A stretch of DNA of 12,622 nucleotides, taken from assembly GCA_964511405.1 (NCBI GenBank), contig CAZEFK010000205.1, forward strand, positions 1 through 12,622. Direction: 5' to 3'. Source of the stretch: CAZEFK01 sp964511405 (GTDB taxonomy: Bacteria > Pseudomonadota > Alphaproteobacteria > Elsterales > Elsteraceae). The notes under the pieces were generated by a model. It was not told the DNA's origin. It worked only from the letters and a program-made list of their open reading frames with translations, and searched no databases. Below are positions 6,620 to 12,622 of this stretch, one piece after another. Position numbers and translations under genes: made by a program. Numbering within the stretch: position 1 is the first letter of the stretch; every line of letters starts with the position of its first letter.

Positions 6620-6625
6620 AGGGGA
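6620..6625 (+). promoter_or_regulatory. Ribosome binding site deciding the GTG start of hyuA
   Basis: AGGGGA ends five bases before the GTG at 6631. It lies just after the palindromic operator and supports GTG as the true hyuA start rather than a later internal ATG. Translation begins about 17 bp downstream of the operator, leaving a very short leader. Confidence 0.75.
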
Positions 6626-6630
6626 TTTAG

Positions 6631-8724
6631 GTGCCTGCTGTAACCGCCGTCGCTTCGGGCTCAGGGCCGGCTCTCCGCATCGGGATCGACACCGGCGGCA
6701 CGTTCACCGACCTGTGCCTCTACGATCCGGCGTCGGGGGCGCTGACGGTCTTCAAGCTCAGCAGCACGACCGGCGATCCGTCCGAGGCGATCGCGGCGGG
6801 CATTGCGCAGGCCCTGGCCGATGCTGGCCGGGACGGTCGCGACCTGGCCTTCATCGGCCACGGGACCACGGTGGCCACCAACGCGCTGATCCAGGGCCGG
6901 CTGGCGCGCACCGGCATGATCACCACCGCCGGCTTCCGCGACGTCATCGAGATCCGGCGCCAGATGCGGCCGGCGCTCTACGACCTGCAGGTGGAGAAGC
7001 CGGTGCCGCCGGCCAGCCGCGACCTGCGGCTGGAAGTGACCGAGCGCGTCCGCTTCGACGGCAGCGTCGCCGTTCCGCTCGACGAGGCCGCCGTGCGCGC
7101 CGCCGCCCGGCGCCTGCGCGACGAGCGGGTCGCGGCTGTTGCCGTCGGCTTCCTGTTCGCGCATCTGGCCCCCGGCCATGAGGCGGCGGCCCGGCGGATC
7201 CTGGAAGAGGAGCTGCCCGATGCGTTCATCAGCACCTCCCATGAGGTCGCGCCGGAATATCGCGAGTTCGAGCGGTTTTCGACGACCGTCGTGAACGCGG
7301 CGCTTGGGCCGGTCATGCAGGTCTATCTCAGCCGCCTCGCATCAAGGCTGCGCGACCTGCGCATCGCGCCCGCGCCGCACCTGACCCAGAGCAATGGCGG
7401 CGTGATCTCGGCGGAGACCGCCATCCGGTTCCCGGTCCGGACCGTGCTGTCGGGGCCGGCCGCCGGGGTCACCGGCGCGGTCGCGATTGGCGCCGCCGCC
7501 GGCCTCGGCAACCTGATCACCTTCGACATGGGCGGCACCTCGACCGACGTGGCGCTCATCGACAACGGCCGCCCCCAGCTCGTCACCGACGCCGAAGTCC
7601 ACGGCCACGCCCTCAAGGTGCCGATGCTCGACATTCACACGGTCGGCGCCGGCGGCGGCTCGATCGCGCGCATCGACGCCGGCGGGCACCTCAAGGTCGG
7701 ACCGACCAGCGCCGGGGCGTCGCCGGGGCCGGTCTGCTACGGCCTGGGCAATGACGAGCCCACGGTCACCGACGCCAACGTCGTCCTGGGCGTGCAGAAC
7801 CCGGACTTCCTGCTCGGCGGCCGCATGCGGATCGACCGGGCCCGGGCGGAAGCCGCGATTGCCCGGCTGGCGGGGCGCCTCGGGCTCGGGGTGATGGACA
7901 CGGCCCAGGGCATCCTGGCGGTGGTCACCGCCAACATGGCCAAGGCGATCCGCGTGATCTCGGTCGAGCGGGGCTACGACCCGCGCGACTATGTGCTGAT
8001 GGCCTTCGGCGGCGCCGGTCCGGTCCACGCGGCGCGGCTCGCGCGCGAGCTCGAGATCCGCCGCATCCTGGTGCCGCGCTCGCCCGGCATCGTGTGTGCC
8101 ATGGGCCTGCTGCTGACCGACCTGCGCCTTCATCTGTCGACCGGCCGCATGGCGCTGCTCGACCCGGCGAGCCTGCCGGTCCTGGCCGACGGCTTCGCGG
8201 ACCTGGAGCGCCAGGCCGGCGACTGGTTCGCCCGGGAAGGGATCGCGCCGGCCGACCGCGCGCTCGCGCGCAGCCTGGATATGCGCTACGAGGGCCAGGC
8301 GCACGAGCTGATGGTGCCGTGCCCGCCCGGCGCGGTGACCGAAGCCATGTTGGCGACCCTGCGGTCGCGCTTCGAAGACGTGCACCGCCAGGTCTACGGC
8401 TATATCTCGCCGGAGGAGCCGGTCCGGATCATCGCCCTGCGGCTGGAGGCAACGGGCACCGTTCCGAAGGCCGCCCTCGCGGCGCATCCGCCCGCCACGC
8501 TGCCGCTGGCCGACACCGTCGTCGGGGCGCGCCGCGTCTGGCTGCCGGAGGCGGGAGGGCTGGTGTCCTGCCCGGTCCATGACCGTAACCGGCTGGGGCC
8601 CGGCCATCGGATCGCCGGCCCGGCGATCGTCGAGCAGATGGACAGCACGACCCTGGTGCTGCCGGGCCAGGCGGCAACGGTCGATCCCTGGCTCAATCTC
8701 CTGTTGGAGGAGACCGCCGGATGA
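6631..8724 (+). CDS. hyuA: Hydantoinase/oxoprolinase family protein, subunit A (ATP-binding)
   Basis: A 697-residue HyuA-type subunit. With HyuB it forms ATP-dependent enzymes that open cyclic amides, such as N-methylhydantoin or 5-oxoproline, or carboxylate small ketones in relatives. The actin-like ATPase motifs are present: GIDTGGTFTDLCLYD at 18-32, GHGTTVATNALIQGR at 76-90, SGPAAGVTGA at 274-283, FDMGGTSTDVALI at 298-310, VGAGGGSIA at 338-346, GPTSAGASPGPVCYG at 357-371 and FGGAGPVHAARLA at 459-471. Length is normal (about 690). It is the first gene of the plus-strand operon, starts at a GTG with AGGGGA upstream, and overlaps hyuB by ATGA (8721-8724), giving fixed stoichiometry. True substrate cannot be told from sequence; it is not an obvious acetone carboxylase because no gamma-subunit gene follows. 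Confidence 0.93.
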   Translation: MPAVTAVASGSGPALRIGIDTGGTFTDLCLYDPASGALTVFKLSSTTGDPSEAIAAGIAQALADAGRDGRDLAFIGHGTTVATNALIQGRLARTGMITTAGFRDVIEIRRQMRPALYDLQVEKPVPPASRDLRLEVTERVRFDGSVAVPLDEAAVRAAARRLRDERVAAVAVGFLFAHLAPGHEAAARRILEEELPDAFISTSHEVAPEYREFERFSTTVVNAALGPVMQVYLSRLASRLRDLRIAPAPHLTQSNGGVISAETAIRFPVRTVLSGPAAGVTGAVAIGAAAGLGNLITFDMGGTSTDVALIDNGRPQLVTDAEVHGHALKVPMLDIHTVGAGGGSIARIDAGGHLKVGPTSAGASPGPVCYGLGNDEPTVTDANVVLGVQNPDFLLGGRMRIDRARAEAAIARLAGRLGLGVMDTAQGILAVVTANMAKAIRVISVERGYDPRDYVLMAFGGAGPVHAARLARELEIRRILVPRSPGIVCAMGLLLTDLRLHLSTGRMALLDPASLPVLADGFADLERQAGDWFAREGIAPADRALARSLDMRYEGQAHELMVPCPPGAVTEAMLATLRSRFEDVHRQVYGYISPEEPVRIIALRLEATGTVPKAALAAHPPATLPLADTVVGARRVWLPEAGGLVSCPVHDRNRLGPGHRIAGPAIVEQMDSTTLVLPGQAATVDPWLNLLLEETAG

Positions 8725-10355
8725 CCCGGGCTCTCGATCCGATCACCGTCGAGGTCATCGGCAGCGCGCTGTCGACCATCGTCGAGCAGATGGGCACCGC
8801 GATCATCCGCGCGGCCTACTCGGCCAACATCAAGGAACGCCGCGACTGCTCGGCGGCCGTGTTCGACACCGCGGGGCGCGTCATCGCCCAGGCCGAGCAG
8901 ATCCCGCTGCATCTGGGCTCGCTGCTCGGGATCGCCACCGAGACGCTCGGCCGGATCGACCTGGCCTCGGTCGCGGCCGGCGACGTGTTCATCGGCAACG
9001 ATGCCCACACCGGCGGCGGCACCCACCTGAACGACATCGTGTTCCTGGAGCCGGTGTTCGTCGCCGGCGACCTCGTCGCCTGGGTCGCCAACCTGGCCCA
9101 CCATTCCGACTTCGTCGACCGCGGCCACGCCCACATCTTCCAGGAAGGGCTGCGCATTCCGCCGATCCGGCTCTACCGCGCCGGCGCCCTGCAGCAGGAC
9201 GTGATGGACCTGGTGCTGCTGAACTGCCAGGTGCCGCAGGAGCGGGTGAACGATTTTCGGGCGCAGATGGCGGCGAACCGCGTCGGCGTCCAGCGCCTCC
9301 AGGCCCTGTGCGCCCGCTATGGCGTCGCGACGATCCAGGAGGCGAGCCGGCTCTTGCTCGATTACAGCGAGCGCAAGGCGCGCGCCGGCATCGCGGCCAT
9401 TCCGGACGGCCGCTACGCCTTCCGCCACGGCTTCGACACCAGCCTGTGGCCGGAGCCCCTGGAGCTGTGCGTGGCGGTCGAGGTGCAGGGCGACGAGATC
9501 CATCTCGACTTCACCGGCTGCCCGCCGCAGAACCGCTCGGGCATGAACATGGTGTTCACGGCGCTGCAGGCGATCGTCTACTACGCCGTCAAGACGCTGA
9601 TCGACGAGGACACGCCGGCCAACGCCGGGATGCACCGTCCGGTCCGCATCACCGCGCCCAAGGGCAGCATCGTCAACGCCGTGCCGCCGGCCGCGGTCTA
9701 TAGCCGGCACGAGATCGCCCAGCGCCTGGCCGACATGATCTTCGCCGCGCTGGCGCCGGCGATCCCGGAGCGGATCCTGGCCGCGTCGACCGGCGTCACG
9801 GTCATGACCATGAGCGGCATGCACCCGCGCACCGGGCGCTTCTACGTCTACAACGAGAGCATGGGCGGCGGCATGGGCGCGCGCGCGGGCCGCGACGGGC
9901 TCGACGGCGTCCATGTCCACGGCACCAACTCCGCCAACATCCCGGTCGAAGCGCTCGAGAGCGAGCACCCGATGATGGTCGAGGCCTACGAGCTGGTGCA
10001 GGACTCGGGCGGGCCCGGCCGCCACCGCGGCGGCATGGCGATCCGCCGCCGCATCGCCGCGGTCGATCACGACGCGACGGTGAACCTGGGCGGGCCGAAC
10101 AACGTGATCCCGGCCTGGGGCCTGGACGGCGGCCATCCCGGCGCCGTGGCGCGCATCGACCTGGCGGACGGCGTCCGCTCGTTCCATCGGCGCGACGGCG
10201 TCATCGGGCCAAGGCAGTGGGCGGCGGCCGTCACCGCCGGCGGCGGCGGCTTCGGCGACCCGCGCGAGCGCGACCCGGCGCTGGTCCGGCGCGACCTGCG
10301 CGAGGAGCGGATCTCGCCGCAGGCCGCGCGCGAGGTCTACGGGCTGGAGGGATAG
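8721..10355 (+). CDS. hyuB: Hydantoinase/oxoprolinase family protein, subunit B
   Basis: A 544-residue HyuB-type subunit, partner of HyuA and matching the C-terminal half of fused 5-oxoprolinases. Recognisable blocks: DPITVEVIGSAL at 6-17, NIKERRDCSAAVFD at 36-49, GNDAHTGGGTHLND at 92-105 with likely metal-binding residues, LAHHSDFVD at 125-133, EGLRIPPIRLY at 142-152, DFTGCPPQNRSGMN at 263-276, PANAGMHRPVRITAPKGS at 299-316, MGGGMGARAGRDGLDG at 381-396 and TAGGGGFGDP at 505-514. Length fits the family (about 520-590). GGAGGAG ends eight bases before the ATG, which overlaps the hyuA stop. The downstream permease starts only 4 bp after its TAG, so enzyme and transporter are one operon and probably share a substrate. 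Confidence 0.93.
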   Translation: MTRALDPITVEVIGSALSTIVEQMGTAIIRAAYSANIKERRDCSAAVFDTAGRVIAQAEQIPLHLGSLLGIATETLGRIDLASVAAGDVFIGNDAHTGGGTHLNDIVFLEPVFVAGDLVAWVANLAHHSDFVDRGHAHIFQEGLRIPPIRLYRAGALQQDVMDLVLLNCQVPQERVNDFRAQMAANRVGVQRLQALCARYGVATIQEASRLLLDYSERKARAGIAAIPDGRYAFRHGFDTSLWPEPLELCVAVEVQGDEIHLDFTGCPPQNRSGMNMVFTALQAIVYYAVKTLIDEDTPANAGMHRPVRITAPKGSIVNAVPPAAVYSRHEIAQRLADMIFAALAPAIPERILAASTGVTVMTMSGMHPRTGRFYVYNESMGGGMGARAGRDGLDGVHVHGTNSANIPVEALESEHPMMVEAYELVQDSGGPGRHRGGMAIRRRIAAVDHDATVNLGGPNNVIPAWGLDGGHPGAVARIDLADGVRSFHRRDGVIGPRQWAAAVTAGGGGFGDPRERDPALVRRDLREERISPQAAREVYGLEG

Positions 10356-10359
10356 ATCC

Positions 10360-11280
10360 ATGCGCGGCTATCCCCTCGGACGGGTTGTCGACGGGATCGT
10401 CGCCGTGTTCGGCGTGGTGACGATCGTGTTCGTCATCTCCCGGCTGATCGGCGATCCGGCCGTGCTGTTGCTGCCGGTCGGCGCCACCCAGCAGCAGATC
10501 GCGACCCTGCGCGCCAGCCTGGGCCTCGACCAGCCGATCCTCGAACAGTACTTGCGGTTCGTGGCCGGCGTCGCGCACGGGGATTTCGGCCAGTCGTTCC
10601 AGTTCATGCGTCCGGCGATCTGGGTGGTGCTGGAGCGCATGCCGGCGACCATCGCCCTGGCGGCGTCGGCGCTCGCCTTCGGCATCGTGTTCGGCGGCGT
10701 CGCCGGCTCGCTGGCGGCACTCCGGCGCGGCAAGCTGACGGAAGCCGCGGTGATGGTGCTGGCGCTGCTGGGCCAGGCCACGCCGGTGTTCTGGCTGGGC
10801 CTGCTGCTGATCCTGCTGTTCGCGGTGCGGCTGGGCCTGCTGCCGACCGGCGGCTTCGACGGCCCGGCGAGCCTGATCCTGCCGGCGGTGACCTTGGGCA
10901 GCTTCACCACGGCCAGCATCGCCCGCCTGCTGCGCTCCAGCATGCTCGACGTCCTGCGCGAGGACCATGTCCGGACCGCCAATGCCAAGGGGCTGCAGCC
11001 GCGCACCGTGTTCCTGTGGCACATCGCGCGCAACGCGCTGATCCCGGTGGTGACGATGACCGGCATCCTCGCCGGCGAGCTGCTCGGCGGGTCGGTCGTG
11101 ACCGAAAGCGTGTTCTCCTGGCCCGGGGTCGGCCGGCTGATCGTGCAGGCGCTCGAATCAAACGACTTTCCCGTCGTGCAGGCCGGCGTGACCGTGATCG
11201 CGACCACCTTCGTCGCGACCAACCTCCTGGTCGACCTGCTCTACGGCGCGCTCGACCCGCGCATCCGGACCCGCCGATGA
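10360..11280 (+). CDS. ABC transporter permease, DppB/OppB type
   Basis: A 306-residue inner-membrane permease of the peptide/nickel/glutathione importer class. A first hydrophobic helix at about 9-30 is followed by a long periplasmic stretch with the family pattern LGLDQPILEQYLRFV at 54-68 and GDFGQSF at 74-80, then five further hydrophobic helices (about 97-120, 128-155, 168-190, 223-245, 272-297). The cytoplasmic EAA loop is at about 201-221 (EDHVRTANAKGL), and EsVFSWPGVGRL at 249-260 and the C-terminal DPRIR are typical. GGAGGGA lies seven bases before the ATG. It follows hyuB by 4 bp and overlaps the next permease by ATGA. Peptide specificity in this class is often misleading; cyclic amides or modified amino acids are equally possible. 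Confidence 0.93.
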   Translation: MRGYPLGRVVDGIVAVFGVVTIVFVISRLIGDPAVLLLPVGATQQQIATLRASLGLDQPILEQYLRFVAGVAHGDFGQSFQFMRPAIWVVLERMPATIALAASALAFGIVFGGVAGSLAALRRGKLTEAAVMVLALLGQATPVFWLGLLLILLFAVRLGLLPTGGFDGPASLILPAVTLGSFTTASIARLLRSSMLDVLREDHVRTANAKGLQPRTVFLWHIARNALIPVVTMTGILAGELLGGSVVTESVFSWPGVGRLIVQALESNDFPVVQAGVTVIATTFVATNLLVDLLYGALDPRIRTRR

Positions 11281-12134
11281 CGACCCTCCTGCGTGCCCTG
11301 ACCCGCGGCTCCGGCTGGCTCGGGCTGATCGGCCTGGCGCTGATCCTGCTGTTCGTCCTGGTCGCCGTCCTCGGCCCCCATCTCGCGCTGCCGGACCCGG
11401 TTCACCCCGACCTGCGCGCCCGCATGGTGCCGCCGACCGTCTCCTGGGCCGGGCTCGGGGCGCATCCGTTCGGCACCGATCAGCTCGGCCGCGATATCCT
11501 CGCCCGGATCGTGGCGGGCAGCCGCGTCACCCTGTCGGTGGCGGCCGCGGCGGTGGTGCTCGGCGGCATTCTCGGGACGCTGGCGGGCCTGGTCTCCGGT
11601 TATCTCGGCGGCATCGTCGACCGGGTGGTGATGCGCCTGGTCGACATCCAGCTCGCCGTGCCCCTGATGCTGCTGGCCCTGATGGTGGTCGCCGCGCTCG
11701 GCCCGAGCGTGCGCAACCTGATCGTCGTGCTCGCCGTGGTGTCCTGGGTGCGCTATGCGCGGATCGTGCGCGGACAGGTGCTGGCGGTCCGCGAGCTGGA
11801 GTTCATCCAGTCGGCGCGCGCCATCAGCGCCTCGACCACGCGCATCCTGCTCCGGCACACCCTGCCCAACGTGCTGACGCCGACGGTGGTCGTGGCGACC
11901 CTGGAGCTGGCGCGCGTCATCGTGCTGGAGGCCGGGCTGTCGTTCCTGGGCCTGGGCGTGCAGCCGCCCAGCCCGAGCTGGGGCCGCATGCTGGCCGAAG
12001 GCCGCGCCTACATCGCCACGGCCTGGTGGATCATCACCCTGCCAGGCCTCGCGCTGATGCTGACGGTGTTGGCGATCAACCTGGTCGGCGACTGGCTGCG
12101 CGACTATTTCGACCCGCGGTTGGCGGGGCGCTGA
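11277..12134 (+). CDS. ABC transporter permease, DppC/OppC type
   Basis: A 285-residue second permease, partner of the DppB-type protein. It begins with a helix at about 14-34, followed by the subfamily hallmark HPFGTDQLGRD at 63-73. Further helices lie at about 84-108, 122-141, 146-160, 202-224 and 254-272. The EAA loop runs from about 172 to 199 (RELEFIQSARAIS, then RHTLPN). GLSFLGLGVQPPSPSWGRML at 220-239 and the C-terminal DWLRDYFDPRL are also typical. The ATG overlaps the previous stop (ATGA at 11277-11280); a longer open frame from 11016 lies inside the previous gene and is rejected. The ATPase gene follows 3 bp after the stop. Confidence 0.93.
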   Translation: MTTLLRALTRGSGWLGLIGLALILLFVLVAVLGPHLALPDPVHPDLRARMVPPTVSWAGLGAHPFGTDQLGRDILARIVAGSRVTLSVAAAAVVLGGILGTLAGLVSGYLGGIVDRVVMRLVDIQLAVPLMLLALMVVAALGPSVRNLIVVLAVVSWVRYARIVRGQVLAVRELEFIQSARAISASTTRILLRHTLPNVLTPTVVVATLELARVIVLEAGLSFLGLGVQPPSPSWGRMLAEGRAYIATAWWIITLPGLALMLTVLAINLVGDWLRDYFDPRLAGR

Positions 12135-12137
12135 CCG

Positions 12138-12622
12138 ATGACCCCGCTGCTCGACCTGCGCGACCTGTCCGTCGGCTTCGCCCGCGGCCGGACGGTGGCG
12201 CCGGTGATCGAGGGCCTGACCTACGCGGTCGATCGCGGCGAGACGCTCGGCATCGTCGGCGAGAGCGGCAGCGGCAAGAGCGTGCATGTGCTGGCGCTGC
12301 TGGGCCTGCTGCCCAGCCCGCCGGGCCGCGTGCTCGGCGGCCGGGCGCTGTTCGCGGGCGATGATCTGCTGGCGATGCCGCCGCGCCGCTTGCGCGACGT
12401 CCGCGGCGGCGAGATCGGCGTGGTGTTCCAGGACCCGATGACCGCGCTCAACCCGGTGCTGACGGTCGGCCGCCAGATCGCGGAACCGTTGATGCGCCAC
12501 AAGGCGATGTCGCGGCGCCAGGCGCTGGACCGCGCGGCGGACCTGCTGGCGCTGGTCGGCATCCGCTCGTGCCGACGGCCATCCACTCGGCCAGAGCCAG
12601 ATTGCCCCGCCGCAGCGCGCAA
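12138..12622 (+). CDS. ABC transporter ATPase, DppD/OppD type, N-terminal part (3' end anomalous, cut by window edge)
   Basis: The first ~143 residues of a DppD-like ATPase that would energise the two permeases. Walker A is GESGSGKS at 41-48, and the Q-loop block VFQDPMTALNPV is at 96-107, both intact. The normal helical segment ending in DLLALVGI (135-142) is present. Family members continue with a proline/tyrosine-containing stretch leading to the LSGGMRQR signature. Instead this frame reads SCRRPSTRPEPDCPAAAR from residue 144, cysteine- and proline-rich and unlike the family. So signature, Walker B and the C-terminal oligopeptide domain (about 180 more residues) are not seen. Start at 12138 is 3 bp after the permease stop, with a weak GGGGCG ribosome site. 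Either a frameshift, a junction or a window-end artefact affects the tail. Confidence 0.85.
   Translation, partial: MTPLLDLRDLSVGFARGRTVAPVIEGLTYAVDRGETLGIVGESGSGKSVHVLALLGLLPSPPGRVLGGRALFAGDDLLAMPPRRLRDVRGGEIGVVFQDPMTALNPVLTVGRQIAEPLMRHKAMSRRQALDRAADLLALVGIRSCRRPSTRPEPDCPAAAR
12567..12622. other. Stretch that departs from the ABC ATPase pattern; possible junction
   Basis: After codon 143 of the ATPase, no plus-strand frame gives the expected run-up to LSGGMRQR, so a single indel does not easily rescue the gene. The minus-strand frame reading CALRRGNLALAEWMAVGTSG has the high third-position GC typical of coding DNA here, so the last ~56 bp could be part of an unrelated gene joined in reverse. 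The stretch is too short to name. Possible causes are an assembly chimera at a contig end, a true rearrangement or insertion, or base errors. Confidence 0.4.

Noticed and set aside
6631..10355. Acetone carboxylase or fused 5-oxoprolinase for the hyuAB pair
   Set aside because: No gamma-subunit gene follows as in acetone carboxylase operons, and the two subunits are separate genes. A general HyuA/HyuB call is the safe one.
8400..10361. A 653-codon open frame on the minus strand opposite hyuB
   Set aside because: It is antisense to a clearly conserved hyuB and reads as His/Arg/Asp-rich shadow peptide typical of high-GC antisense frames.

Overview
The window is very GC-rich (roughly 70% by eye), almost entirely coding, with GTG/ATG starts and many four-base ATGA gene overlaps. 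Codon use and gene families (MocR, PaiB, LysE, FCD-type GntR, HyuAB, Dpp-type ABC transporter) point to a Gram-negative proteobacterium with a large catabolic genome, most likely an alphaproteobacterium of soil or rhizosphere type. This is inference; there is no rRNA or other phylogenetic marker in the window. No tRNA, rRNA, CRISPR array, insertion sequence or phage gene was seen.

Region A (1-2501) is a small regulatory and export module. A MocR-type (GntR HTH plus aminotransferase domain) regulator reads rightwards. Divergent from it is a PaiB-like FMN-binding protein followed 8 bp later by a LysE-family exporter cut by the window edge. The 109-bp gap between the divergent genes carries four copies of a TGGAC(C/A) core, a likely MocR operator array.

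Region B (2504-6569, minus strand) is a tightly packed operon read from right to left: FCD-type GntR regulator, then a CMD-domain protein without redox cysteines, an AhpD-like peroxidase-related protein with CxxCxxxH, an FAD/NAD(P)-dependent monooxygenase-like protein, and an alpha/beta hydrolase. The last four are joined by successive ATGA stop/start overlaps. The hydrolase ends 2 bp from the convergent MocR gene.

Region C (6631-12622, plus strand) is divergent from region B: hyuA and hyuB (hydantoinase/oxoprolinase-type ATP-dependent ring-opening enzyme subunits), then two Dpp/Opp-type ABC permeases and the start of an ABC ATPase. No substrate-binding protein is in the window. The last ~56 bp stop matching the ABC ATPase family pattern, suggesting a frameshift, assembly junction or rearrangement.

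Regions B and C share a ~60-bp control region holding a perfect 12-bp palindrome ATTGGCGCCAAT with a third half-site beside it, so the GntR protein probably controls both arms. Together they look like one inducible catabolic regulon: import of a small peptide-like or cyclic amide compound, ATP-dependent opening of an imide/lactam-type ring, flavin-dependent oxygenation, ester or amide hydrolysis, and peroxide handling. The substrate cannot be read from the sequence. This is the best candidate in the window for an uncharacterised system.
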